A stretch of 64,000 nucleotides of DNA, taken from contig CAYWXK010000020.1 in NCBI GenBank assembly GCA_964462515.1, positions 1 to 64,000 on the forward strand, given 5' to 3'. The stretch is from CAYWXK01 sp964462515 (GTDB lineage: Bacteria; Planctomycetota; Phycisphaerae; Sedimentisphaerales; Anaerobacaceae). Shown here piece by piece: positions 42,974-52,199 of the stretch. Below the pieces are notes generated by a model. The model worked only from the letters and a program-made list of their open reading frames with translations. It had not been told where the DNA came from and searched no databases. A program made the translations under genes and the position numbers. Each line of letters begins with the position of its first letter. Position 1 is the first letter of the stretch.

Positions 42974-45466
42974 CTATCTATTTATCTTCAATGTGCCGGG
43001 ACCTACAACTTTGGCTTTGATTTTGCCGGTTTTCAGGTTGTATTCGATTCCATCAACGAGTGTGCCATTGAAATAGCAGGATTGGCCCCCCGGAACACCT
43101 GGCGGGTCGCCTGTAACCTTCATTATAGACTGGACGTGGTCGTAGAATAGCTTGCCGCCTGCGAATTGATTCTTTTCATCTTCGTATGTTACTCCTCCTG
43201 AAGCAGTTACCGTTGAAAGTTCGGTCTGTCCGCCTTCGGCTGCCACAAGGTCGGCTTCTATATGATTCGCGGTGGCCACAATTTGCTCGCCATACTTGCC
43301 TTTAATTATGGGGATGTAATCAATGAGTAGTGTCCCTTGCGACCTGGCATCTGCAACCATCCGGTTCGAGGAGACAAAATATTTTAACGTATCAAAATTC
43401 TGCACAAACACATAACACGGGCGGCGCAAACTAAACCCGCCCGGTCCAACGTTAGACTCTGAAACGCCGGAATTATCTATCTTTATTACCCCGGGCCCAA
43501 TAGCCCAAAAGAGCTCTCTTTCGGCATCATAATCAACCCTTCGACACTTTAGCTCGATACCGCCAAGCAGCTTCTTTCCCGACATCTTGACTGTGGCGAG
43601 CCGGACCACCCCGCCCGTAGCGGTCAGATACTTAACCCCGGAGGTAAGAGTAGAGGACTTGTCATTTGCATCCTTGGGCAAATTTACCGTAAGAACAGGC
43701 GCTGTGAGGACGTATCTCTCCTGGACATTCGGGTCTTCCCGCAGCATCGCACATACACAATCACCCTCGAAGATTACCTGATTTGGCGCTGCCAAAAACT
43801 TAGCTTGTTTTCGAGCGTTCAATTGTGCTGGCAGCACATTTTTCCTGTTTCCTACCCCATTAAAATCATCCACATAAAAAGTCAGCTCCACCGGGCCGGC
43901 GGCAACAATATCCGGCGGACCGCCGGATTCATCTTTCGGCAGGTTCACGGTAAGCGTTGGTGCGGAAAGTGTGTAATCCCGCTGCTCGTTTGGGTCACCT
44001 TGCGGCATTACGCACAGGCAATCACCCTCAAAGATGACTTGATTCGAGGCCGGCAGAAACCTGGTCTGTTTCTGAGCGGTTATCTTTACCGGGACAGCCC
44101 TTGTCCTGCTCTCGGCGCCTGTTGCATTACTTGTATAGAACGTAAGTATCGACGAACCATCGGCTACAGCGCTTTCAGTAGATGCATCGTAATCGATTCT
44201 TCGAGCAACAAAAATGGTCCGTCGCCGACCATCATCAATGTCCCTCAGAACACTATCACTAACAGAAACTGGTTGCTCCTCGGGCTTATCAGAGTTTTCT
44301 TGCGTTCCGAAAGAATCCGTTGGCGCAACAATAATACCGCCGTCACAGGTTACTACAATATCTACAACCCGTTCAGGCGGTTTATTTGGCTCGACTGTCC
44401 TCGCCTGCCTGCTTTCTTGCCCGCTGCCCCGTCTTGCGACGGTAGCCGCAGGTGCAGGTGAAAGCGATAAGGGAGGGGTCTGCATTCCAACATTATTTGT
44501 GTCGGCTGTCCTGGCCGCATCGGATTTCCCGGTTGAGGCCCTTGACCAGAAAATATTGTTAATGAAAAGTTTTTCATCGGCAAAAATTAACTGCTCAGCG
44601 CTGTCAATAACAACGTTCTTGCTGCATACGCATCTATAGTATTCGCCTGCTTTTTGCTGGTCCTGCTGCTGCTCAATCGCCTGTGATGTTGCTGCCTCCT
44701 TCGAATCAGCACGCCGGTCTTTTGGGGATGCAGCCGCGCTATTAGCATCGCCCGGCCTGTCGGATTTTATAATTGGACTCGAAGGTGAAGCGGCCTGGGA
44801 GCTTTTTATATGCAAACTTTTCAAATCAACTATTCTAAGATACTCCAGCCGCTGCAACTGGTCGTTATAGATAACCTCCAGGCCCCTCCCTAACATTTGC
44901 ACATCTTCAGAGACAAATTTAACCGGCCCAGCCGTTGAAAATTGTGTCTTTTCACCTAAAAAAGCAACATCATCAAGATAAAGCATACTTTCTTTAATGG
45001 TGCCTGACTCTTCCGGCAAAATGTGCACAACTACATTTCCGGTAAATGTCGCATCCTTCGGAGTAGGTTTGCCGGCGGCGCTCTCAATCTCAACTTCGCC
45101 TTTGTCGGCCGTTACATAACAAGTAAAGGTAGGCTGAAAAATTTTCAGATATGGCTTTTCAATCTCCCACCGGTCTTTTTCCTCGTGCAGAAGCTCCTCA
45201 AACCCAAATTCTCTGTCAACTTCTTTGTCTTTATTGCGATGTAGAAACTTCGGCCTCTTAAGTGTGCGGACCCCAACATCGCCAATCTTGCCGACTTCTT
45301 CGTCAAATGTTCCGGCGTTGCTGTCGCCGGCATTATCAAGAATTCGTTCCCCGGCATCGACATCGAGCGGAGGCGTTCTGCTAATGTGACTGTAAAGCAA
45401 ATATATTCCAAGCACGCCGCCAAATGACAGTGCTGCTATAAATAGTTTTCTCAACCCAAACTTCAC
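42974..45466 (-). CDS. Large LptC/OstA-like envelope protein
   Basis: An 830-residue protein starting with one membrane helix (LFIAALSFGGVLGIYLLYS) and continuing in the periplasm. The first third has LptC/LptA-type beta strands (YLKIFQPTFTCYVTADKGEVEI, FTGNVVVHI, LQRLEYLRIVDLKSLHI). A Ser/Asp-rich linker and a region with two tandem 87-residue repeats follow, then more OstA-like strands. GTG at 45466 is preferred because ATGAGG lies just ahead; a GTG 21 bases upstream falls inside a hairpin. It follows kdsD, fitting a role in LPS transport. The length is several times that of enterobacterial LptC, so it may combine LptC and LptA tasks. Confidence 0.75.
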   Translation of the reverse strand: MKFGLRKLFIAALSFGGVLGIYLLYSHISRTPPLDVDAGERILDNAGDSNAGTFDEEVGKIGDVGVRTLKRPKFLHRNKDKEVDREFGFEELLHEEKDRWEIEKPYLKIFQPTFTCYVTADKGEVEIESAAGKPTPKDATFTGNVVVHILPEESGTIKESMLYLDDVAFLGEKTQFSTAGPVKFVSEDVQMLGRGLEVIYNDQLQRLEYLRIVDLKSLHIKSSQAASPSSPIIKSDRPGDANSAAASPKDRRADSKEAATSQAIEQQQDQQKAGEYYRCVCSKNVVIDSAEQLIFADEKLFINNIFWSRASTGKSDAARTADTNNVGMQTPPLSLSPAPAATVARRGSGQESRQARTVEPNKPPERVVDIVVTCDGGIIVAPTDSFGTQENSDKPEEQPVSVSDSVLRDIDDGRRRTIFVARRIDYDASTESAVADGSSILTFYTSNATGAESRTRAVPVKITAQKQTRFLPASNQVIFEGDCLCVMPQGDPNEQRDYTLSAPTLTVNLPKDESGGPPDIVAAGPVELTFYVDDFNGVGNRKNVLPAQLNARKQAKFLAAPNQVIFEGDCVCAMLREDPNVQERYVLTAPVLTVNLPKDANDKSSTLTSGVKYLTATGGVVRLATVKMSGKKLLGGIELKCRRVDYDAERELFWAIGPGVIKIDNSGVSESNVGPGGFSLRRPCYVFVQNFDTLKYFVSSNRMVADARSQGTLLIDYIPIIKGKYGEQIVATANHIEADLVAAEGGQTELSTVTASGGVTYEDEKNQFAGGKLFYDHVQSIMKVTGDPPGVPGGQSCYFNGTLVDGIEYNLKTGKIKAKVVGPGTLKINR
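43640..44110 (-). repeat. Tandem 87-residue duplication inside the LptC-like gene
   Basis: Two copies of NQVIFEGDCxC...LTVNLPKD are spaced by 261 bases. A third, fainter partial unit may lie upstream (ILTFYTSNATG against ELTFYVDDFNG). Confidence 0.75.
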
Positions 45467-45480
45467 AAAAACCTCATCGA

Positions 45481-45523
45481 GTCCCACACCAATGGTGGGC
45501 CTGTCGAACCATTGGTGCGGGAC
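45481..45523. repeat. Near-perfect 16-base inverted repeat between kdsD and the LptC-like gene
   Basis: GTCCCACACCAATGGT and ACCATTGGTGCGGGAC are complementary at 15 of 16 positions around an 11-base loop. It starts at the kdsD stop and ends before the ribosome site of the next gene. No T-run follows; it could act on the mRNA between the two genes. Confidence 0.75.
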
Positions 45524-46500
45524 TATCCGAATACTTTTATTGTTACGACATCCTGCACATCTATTAGCCCGACAGGCCTGTCTTGCGCATCAACCACCGG
45601 CAGCTCATCAATTCTATACTTATGAAATATAGCAGTTGCCTGGGCAGCGAGAGCATCGGCCCTTATTTTTTTGCAATTCGCTGTCATAACACTGCCGGCC
45701 TTGCACTCAAACATCCGGGGCCCTCGTTTTGACATCAGTCGTCTTAAATCGCCATCGGTGATTATCCCGGCCAATCTGCCATCTTCATCTACAATCATCA
45801 CAGCCCCGTGACGTTTTATGGCTTTGGTCTTCTTTAGCATCTGTTTTATCGTGTCGTCAGCCCCCGCTATCGGCAGCTTCTCTCCCGGCTTAAACATCAT
45901 TGACTGCTCGACGGTCATCAGCTTTGCACCGAGCGAGCCTCCGGGGTGAAATCGGACATAATCCTCAACGCTGAAATTACGGGCCTTCATAACGGTAAAG
46001 GCAAGGGCGTCGCCAACTGCCAGCATACAGGCGGTCGAGACGCTTGGAGCTATGCCGAGAGGACATGCCTCGGACATCTTGCCCATACACAGCACCACGT
46101 CACTATGTTTGCTCAGGGTCGAATCGCTGTCGCCGGTTATTGCTATCAATTGAATCCCCAATTGCTTGACGAGGTTTATCAGCCGAATCACTTCGTCGGT
46201 TTCGCCGCCATAGCTTAACACAATAACTATATCATTTTTGCGTAAGCGACCGAGGTCGCCATGCACAGCTTCGGCAGGATGGAGGAAATGACTCGGCGTG
46301 CCCGTCGATGCTAAAGTAGCGCTTATCTTTCGACCGATTATGCCTGCTTTGCCGATGCCGCTGACTATGCACGAGCCGCTGCAATTGTAAATCATTTCGG
46401 CAGCCCTGGCAAATGAGGCATCAATAATCGGCGAAATAGACCTTATCGCCTCGCCCTCCGCTTCGATAACCCTTCGTGCATAATCGAGGTCAAATTCCAC
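45523..46500 (-). CDS. kdsD: Arabinose-5-phosphate isomerase, KdsD/KpsF family
   Basis: A 325-residue protein converting ribulose 5-phosphate to arabinose 5-phosphate, the first step to KDO of lipopolysaccharide. The SIS domain has SGIGKAGIIGRKISATLASTGTPS, HPAEAVHGDLG and SYGGETDEV. Two CBS domains follow (ITDGDLRRL, VGLIDVQDVV). It starts at GTG with GGAGG upstream. Together with the LptC-like gene it indicates an LPS-bearing outer membrane. Confidence 0.95.
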   Translation of the reverse strand: MEFDLDYARRVIEAEGEAIRSISPIIDASFARAAEMIYNCSGSCIVSGIGKAGIIGRKISATLASTGTPSHFLHPAEAVHGDLGRLRKNDIVIVLSYGGETDEVIRLINLVKQLGIQLIAITGDSDSTLSKHSDVVLCMGKMSEACPLGIAPSVSTACMLAVGDALAFTVMKARNFSVEDYVRFHPGGSLGAKLMTVEQSMMFKPGEKLPIAGADDTIKQMLKKTKAIKRHGAVMIVDEDGRLAGIITDGDLRRLMSKRGPRMFECKAGSVMTANCKKIRADALAAQATAIFHKYRIDELPVVDAQDRPVGLIDVQDVVTIKVFG

Positions 46501-46589
46501 TTATTGCCTCCATAAGTAGAAGTGTAAATGCGTCAATGCGCTAACTCATTCACTTATCTACCCATCCACTCTGCCATCAATCTTAATTC

Positions 46590-48110
46590 TCACAACTTCA
46601 CCACACTACCCCGCTCGTTATAACAGAGTAGCTGGTGTTTTCCGCCGGTATATTCCGGCGAGGAATGAATAATCACTCGTTTATCGTTAAGCTGTTCTAC
46701 TTGCGCGATTGCCGTCCTTTTTTCATTTTGCAGATAGTCGGCGACCTCCGATGATACAAATAGCTCAATGCGTTTTATCTGCTCTTTAGATGCCGATAAA
46801 TTCAGCAGCCGAATGACCTCGATAGCCATTGACTCCTGGCTTTTGACAATACCAGTACCTCCGCAATTAGGACATGCTGAATGGGTGCTGGACTGCAGCG
46901 AAGGCCGCATCCGTTGACGTGTCATTTCTATTACGCCGAACCTGCTCATTCCTAATATCCTTGTGCGAGCACGGTCGGTTCTGACAGCCAGGCGAAAAAC
47001 TTTCTCCACCTCCTTACGATGTTTTGGATTATGCATATCAATAAAATCGCAAATTATCAGCCCGCCCATGTCGCGTAATCTAAGTTGACGCGCTATTTCA
47101 CGTGCGGATTCTACGTTACTTTCATAAGCGGTTTCTTCCGCACTTTTCTGTTTGCCGGACCGTCCGCTATTGACATCTATCGATACTAACGCCTCTGTCT
47201 GCTCAATCACGATTGAGCCGCCGCTTTTAAGTTCAACCCTGCGAGATTGTATCTTGGCTATTTCCTCTTCAATTTTATATTTATGAAAAAGAGGGACCTT
47301 GCCATCATAATATGTTGCTGTCCGCCTCAAGCGAGGTATTGCTATGGAAAAAAAGTCCTTGATTCTACGCACGACAGATTCCGAGTCGCAGATTATCTTG
47401 CTTATCCTGCTGTTAAAGACATCTCTCATCGTCCTGATAACCAGGTCTGATTCCTGATAGAGTTCGCCGGGTGCCTTTTCACTTTCTATCCGTTTTTCGA
47501 TAGCCCACCATAATCGCATCAGATACCTCAAGTCGTTTTGTATGTCCCTTTTTGAGCATCCCTGGCCCGCTGTTCTGATAATGAATCCCTGCGACTTAGG
47601 CGGGTTGGCTTGCTCAAAAATCTGGCGAAGTCTTTTTCGCTCATCTTCATCTTCAATCTTGTGTGAAACACCGTACTTGCGCATCCAGGGCATCATAATC
47701 AGATACTTGCCAGGCAAAGCAAGGTATGTGCTCAAAGTCGGCCCTTTGGTTTTCATACCTTCTTTTGTTACCTGGACAACAATTTCCTCTCCCTTGCGAA
47801 GACAGTTCTGAATGGGCGGCCGTTCGCCCATAGACCTGCGCCGGCCTATTACTTCGGTCTGGTCATTGCCGGCAAAACATCGCGGATGAAGGTCACTGAT
47901 ATGAAGAAATCCATTTCTGCCTGTGCCAATATCTATAAATGCCGCCTGTATTCCGGACTCTATGTTCACCACCCTGCCCTTATAAACATTGCCGACGTGG
48001 CTGCCAACACTGGCTCTTTCAACATATAACTCTTCAAGCGCCCCATCTTCGACTACCGCCACCCTACACTCCTCACTCTCAGCCACATTTATAAGCATCT
48101 CTCTTGCCAT
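46590..48110 (-). CDS. rng: Ribonuclease E/G family protein
   Basis: A 506-residue endoribonuclease with an N-terminal S1-like domain (VYKGRVVNIESGIQAAFIDIG, NGFLHISDLHP), the DNase I-like catalytic domain with VSIDVNSGRSG and GGLIICDFIDM (metal-binding Asp residues), and the zinc-link CPNCGGTG. Its length is closer to RNase G than RNase E, and there is no long C-terminal scaffold. It acts in rRNA 5' maturation or mRNA decay. AAGGAG precedes the ATG. It lies just after the DUF2344 gene, a common pairing. Confidence 0.95.
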   Translation of the reverse strand: MAREMLINVAESEECRVAVVEDGALEELYVERASVGSHVGNVYKGRVVNIESGIQAAFIDIGTGRNGFLHISDLHPRCFAGNDQTEVIGRRRSMGERPPIQNCLRKGEEIVVQVTKEGMKTKGPTLSTYLALPGKYLIMMPWMRKYGVSHKIEDEDERKRLRQIFEQANPPKSQGFIIRTAGQGCSKRDIQNDLRYLMRLWWAIEKRIESEKAPGELYQESDLVIRTMRDVFNSRISKIICDSESVVRRIKDFFSIAIPRLRRTATYYDGKVPLFHKYKIEEEIAKIQSRRVELKSGGSIVIEQTEALVSIDVNSGRSGKQKSAEETAYESNVESAREIARQLRLRDMGGLIICDFIDMHNPKHRKEVEKVFRLAVRTDRARTRILGMSRFGVIEMTRQRMRPSLQSSTHSACPNCGGTGIVKSQESMAIEVIRLLNLSASKEQIKRIELFVSSEVADYLQNEKRTAIAQVEQLNDKRVIIHSSPEYTGGKHQLLCYNERGSVVKL

Positions 48111-48139
48111 TGTTCTATCTCCTTGTTCGTTTTTCGTCG

Positions 48140-48847
48140 CTAATCGTTCGTCCCTCGTCCATCTTCCGTCATCTGTCTTCCGTCATCCGTCTCCTGCCAT
48201 TGCACACTGGTGCGTCTAATCGGCCCAGCCAGCTTCTCCATATCCAGCGCCAGCAACTTCAAAATCTCTTCGACTCGTATCGAACCACGCGGCGTGATTT
48301 TGCATTCAACGACTATACACGAATTATTTATCACAATCGATTTCAAAAAATCTCTAACATCTATATTTTTGAATTTCAAACCTTTAGCATCCAGTTGTCT
48401 GGTAACATTAAGACTCTCGCTTGCCAGCAATTGTTTGGCCCTGTCCTTTAGCTGCTGCCCAATATACTCATCCCGCACCGGTAGTATGTATGTAACTAAA
48501 CGAGGCCAAAATGCAGCATCAGTTTTTGAGATAGTTGCCGAAAGTAACCCAAATCCATCAGGCAAATGTTTAGAAAGCTCGGCCTTAAAAACCTCTGCAT
48601 CAAAACACGATTCTGCTGGCATTGATTGATTAGCAGTTGTCCGACATCCTCGCACTTTAAGACACAGTAATTCATCGTCAGATTCGACCCCGACACTTCT
48701 CGGCAAAGGCAAAGACAATTTCGGATGAGGATTGAAACCTTGTGTATATTGGAGTTCTGTTCCAGCCCGAACACAGGCCCGCTGAAAAACCCTGAGCGTT
48801 TCAGCGTGCGACAGAAATATCGAGCTCCCTCCTATCCTGAATTTCAC
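48140..48847 (-). CDS. DUF2344 protein (TIGR03936-type, radical SAM-associated)
   Basis: A 235-residue protein. FLSHAETLRVFQRACVRAG, YTQGFNPHPKLSLPLPRSVGVES and DELLCLKV are the family's hallmarks. In other bacteria it is fused to or adjoins a radical SAM protein and lies before rng, as here, but no radical SAM partner is adjacent. Function is unknown. The C-terminal 25 residues (DDGRQMTEDGRG) derive from a simple TCATCTGTCTTCCGTCATCC-type tandem and are probably not conserved. The start is GTG. Confidence 0.85.
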   Translation of the reverse strand: MKFRIGGSSIFLSHAETLRVFQRACVRAGTELQYTQGFNPHPKLSLPLPRSVGVESDDELLCLKVRGCRTTANQSMPAESCFDAEVFKAELSKHLPDGFGLLSATISKTDAAFWPRLVTYILPVRDEYIGQQLKDRAKQLLASESLNVTRQLDAKGLKFKNIDVRDFLKSIVINNSCIVVECKITPRGSIRVEEILKLLALDMEKLAGPIRRTSVQWQETDDGRQMTEDGRGTND

Positions 48848-49421
48848 TACCAGTAAGATTGCTTCATCCGTAACTGCTATGTGCTATCTCCTTACTAACA
48901 TCTTGCATATACATTTACTACTCTGCGAAGTCCCTTTATAGGGACGTAGCACGAGTTAGATTATGCCCACCTTTGCCCGAAAAACAAGCATTTTCAATCA
49001 AATGCGCAGGCCGAAGCGAAATGGAGGTCCTGAGTCTGCTTGTAGCAGACGAAGGTTCTGCCTCTCATAAGCTCCCAAATTCGTTAAAAAGTGATGCTGC
49101 TTCAGACCCAAAAATGGAAATTTCTAAAATTTTTTTTATTCCTTCTCCCACAACGACTTACGCAAATTCAGGGCTCCAAACATAGCAGAATTTTCGTTAA
49201 ATTCGTGCCTATTTGTTTTTTACATCTTGTTTTGAATTTTGCGTTTTGGTCATTTGGATTTGTTTCGGATTTAGGATTTCGAGTTTAGGATTTCTCTTCT
49301 CTGTGCCTGCCCTTCGTAGCGATAGCGAAGAAGGGTCATTCCCGCGAAACTTCCCACGAGCACTGTCAGGGGAGTCGAGGGAATTTACCAATCACTATTG
49401 ACCATTCACTAATTCTCTAAA
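48848..49421. other. Intergenic stretch of about 570 bases with hairpins and repeats
   Basis: It contains GTCCC/GGGAC (about 48930-48946), GTCTGCTTGTAGCAGAC (about 49036), a family B block (TTTTGGTCATTTGGATTTGTTTCGGATTTAGG, about 49243-49290), a CATTCCCGCGAAAC word, and a family C copy (49383-49420). Short reading frames here consist of repeats. No gene was called. Confidence 0.65.
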
Positions 49422-52199
49422 TCACAGTCTTTCAAGAATCGCCTCTGACTCTTTCACTTTCGGGTCCAATATCTCTTTTCTGCATTTGATTGCTCTTTTG
49501 AGCCACTGCTGCGCTTCTTTCTTATCCTCCCTGGCCAATGCTATTTCCCCCAATAAATGTGCTGCATCACCTTCCGCCCACCGGTATTTCATACCGCTGG
49601 CCTTTTCGTATGCCGATTTCGCGTTCGTTTCTGATTTCCCAACCTCTTTTTGCGCCAAAAACGCCTTTGCCAATACTATCTCCGCATCCGGCTCATATAG
49701 CCGAAACCCCGTCCGCCCGCAAATCTTCAAAACTTGCTCAGCATCGCTAATTGCATCTTCATATTTTTTCATATCTAAGCATAAACTGCCTCGCTCCAGC
49801 AACGCCTCGATTTCAAGCGCTGGCTGACCAACCTCGCGCGCAATCTCAAGCGCATCTTGAAGATGTTCCTCCGCTTGCCTTTTATCTCCCTTTATCCTCT
49901 CTATTGCACCTAACAAACGCAAACATCTACATATGTCGTTTAGCCAATTTTGACTTTGACAAATCTTAATATTTTCCTGGGTAAGTTCAAATGCCTGATC
50001 AATTTCATTAATTGATATTAGAAAATCAGCATAGAAAGTCCCTCTTTTACTATAAAGCCAAACCTCACTGACTTTCCTTTCAAGCTCATCTGCTTTTCTA
50101 AACCATCTCTCCGTCTCTTTGGTGTTGCCCAAGAGATGAAGTAGATGTGCAAGATAGGCGTTTGAATACAAAATATACTCATCAGACCTTGCCTTTTCTG
50201 CCAAATCAAGTGCTTTCTGGGCACTATCAAGTCCTGATTCAAGCTCACCGGTTTGAAATTGAAGTTCAGCTAAGTTTTGATAGCCCACGGAGGCATTTTC
50301 CCAATCTTCTGCCTCAATATCCATCTGGAGTCCTGCCAAAAATAGCTCCTCCGCCTCCTTTGCCCGGCCCGTAGAAAGAAGTGCCAGTCCGGCTGTATTG
50401 AGCAGCCAGCTCTGGGCGCTCCTTTTACCTACAAGCGGTATCTGTGAAAGGTCGCCTTCTGGAAAGAAGGTTTTGGCAAGAGATAGGACAGTCTCCCAAG
50501 CACCAAGTTTATAAACCAAAAATCCTTCTCGTCCTCGATTGACCCTTTCATAATAAACATCATCAAACACCTCATCATAAAGTCCCGCTGCACAGCCGTG
50601 ATAAACCTGCTCAAATAATGGCTGCATCTCATCCAACGTCTCAGGCCTCTCCGGTGCATATCCGCCAATGTAATGGTAGATTTGTTTATGACATAATCTC
50701 TTGTCCTCTTTTTCAAATATGGAATCAAAGTAGTTCTTTATCAATGGATGTGTGGCGTAGGTCCCGTCCTTGTCCTTCGAAATAAGCCGCCTGTCAACTA
50801 AGTTATCTACCATTCGCTTAAATGCAAATTCGTTCATTTCTCTCAATGCCTGATTCATCTGGGTCTGCATCTCAGCCCGAAATACTCCGTCAAAGTCTTC
50901 CTCACGCACCGCTCTTCTAAACAAGGAAAATATCTTCATAAATGCACTTTGTTCTTCATTGAGTTGTTTCGCATACCATAGAAATATTCGGTGTGCCTTA
51001 CCGCCTGCCTCTTTATCCGAATAAAATGGCGGTATCTCCTTTGCCTTTGTTATATCGCCTCCAAAATCCTCGACAAGATACCCGGCCAAGAGTGTCAAGC
51101 TCAATGCATGTCCATCATATTCCTTTATAACCGAATCTATCTCTTCTTGCTTTCCCTTAACCCCTATCTTTTCAAATAAATTCCGCCCATCCTCGATACT
51201 TAACCGTTCCACCTCTACCTTTTGATAAACAGTCCCCTCATAGTGTTTAATATCTGTAAGTGGATACCGCGTAGTTATAAGACACAATCCATTGCCTTTT
51301 GTATCTGCCAAATATTTCAGCATTTCGGCGAATTCCCGATGTTCCATACAGCCGAATTCTTCTCCGCTCGTCTGGCCTTTCTGCATCTCTTCAAGCCCAT
51401 CTAATATGATTAAATATTCTCCCCGGCCGATATATTCTTTTATCCTGTCAACCTTTTCCCACGTGCCTCTTATGTTCTCCGGCTCAATTTGTCCGCCGCT
51501 TACATATCGTAGTAGCGCATTGAGAAATTGCTCTAAATACGCATTTCTATAAAATCCCCACCAGAATATCCCATCAGGCCGAATCTTATTAGCTTCTAAG
51601 CTATCGTACCACTTCCTCACAAGCGCCGATTTTCCTACACCGCCCCAGCCGATAAACGCCCCAATCTGTACCTCTGGATTTTTGTACCACTCAGTAATGG
51701 TTTCCAGCATTTCAGTACGGCCAACAAAATTTGGCTCAGGCGGGGTTTGGTTGTGGAGGCTTGCTTTAAAAACCTTTTTCTTTTCAAACCTCTCTTCAAT
51801 TTTTTTCTTCTCTTCAATAAGAGAATTTACATCAAAGAGTATCTTCTTCCACAAATCTATATTATTTTCGTATTTTTTGTATGGAACTTTGTATTTTTCT
51901 ACTTCTTTTGTCGATGTGATTACAGAGGTTACATATGTAAGCAAGGGTTTTTTATTTTCTATTGCCCATTTTAACTCCTTATCCACCCATTTGGAATATC
52001 GACTCCCCAATATTACCACAACCACGTCACTTTTCATAATTGCTTCTTTTATGCCAATTTCTGGTTTGTATTTAGAAGTAAAGATATCTTCTGCCATCAT
52101 GGGTTTATGCCCAAGTTGAATGATTGCTCGTTTCACTGCAGACAATTCTCCTTCGCAATCTTTGAGAGAAGAACTAATAAATATATTTAATGTTTTCAT
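49422..52199 (-). CDS. NLR-like protein: DUF4062/TIR-like domain, NB-ARC STAND NTPase, TPR array
   Basis: A 925-residue multi-domain protein. Residues 1 to about 95 resemble DUF4062, a TIR/SLOG-like fold (NIFISSSLKDCEGE, SDVVVVILGSRYSKWVDKEL). A charged coiled coil (about 126-145) precedes an NB-ARC-type ATPase: Walker A GWGGVGKS (184-191), Walker B YLIILDGLEE (262-270) and CLITTRYPL (307-314). A winged-helix part (FSLFRRAVREEDF, HPLIKNYF) and about ten TPR helices (600-925) complete it. The layout fits antiphage or signal-sensing STAND proteins: TPRs sense, the ATPase oligomerises, the N-terminus acts. Its ATG overlaps the methyltransferase stop (ATGA). The 5' half is AT-rich relative to flanking genes. 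Confidence 0.85.
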   Translation of the reverse strand: MKTLNIFISSSLKDCEGELSAVKRAIIQLGHKPMMAEDIFTSKYKPEIGIKEAIMKSDVVVVILGSRYSKWVDKELKWAIENKKPLLTYVTSVITSTKEVEKYKVPYKKYENNIDLWKKILFDVNSLIEEKKKIEERFEKKKVFKASLHNQTPPEPNFVGRTEMLETITEWYKNPEVQIGAFIGWGGVGKSALVRKWYDSLEANKIRPDGIFWWGFYRNAYLEQFLNALLRYVSGGQIEPENIRGTWEKVDRIKEYIGRGEYLIILDGLEEMQKGQTSGEEFGCMEHREFAEMLKYLADTKGNGLCLITTRYPLTDIKHYEGTVYQKVEVERLSIEDGRNLFEKIGVKGKQEEIDSVIKEYDGHALSLTLLAGYLVEDFGGDITKAKEIPPFYSDKEAGGKAHRIFLWYAKQLNEEQSAFMKIFSLFRRAVREEDFDGVFRAEMQTQMNQALREMNEFAFKRMVDNLVDRRLISKDKDGTYATHPLIKNYFDSIFEKEDKRLCHKQIYHYIGGYAPERPETLDEMQPLFEQVYHGCAAGLYDEVFDDVYYERVNRGREGFLVYKLGAWETVLSLAKTFFPEGDLSQIPLVGKRSAQSWLLNTAGLALLSTGRAKEAEELFLAGLQMDIEAEDWENASVGYQNLAELQFQTGELESGLDSAQKALDLAEKARSDEYILYSNAYLAHLLHLLGNTKETERWFRKADELERKVSEVWLYSKRGTFYADFLISINEIDQAFELTQENIKICQSQNWLNDICRCLRLLGAIERIKGDKRQAEEHLQDALEIAREVGQPALEIEALLERGSLCLDMKKYEDAISDAEQVLKICGRTGFRLYEPDAEIVLAKAFLAQKEVGKSETNAKSAYEKASGMKYRWAEGDAAHLLGEIALAREDKKEAQQWLKRAIKCRKEILDPKVKESEAILERL

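Noticed and set aside
49213..49401. A 62-codon open frame in the spacer after the NLR-like gene
   Set aside because: Its sequence is repeat families B and C; no homologous features or ribosome site.
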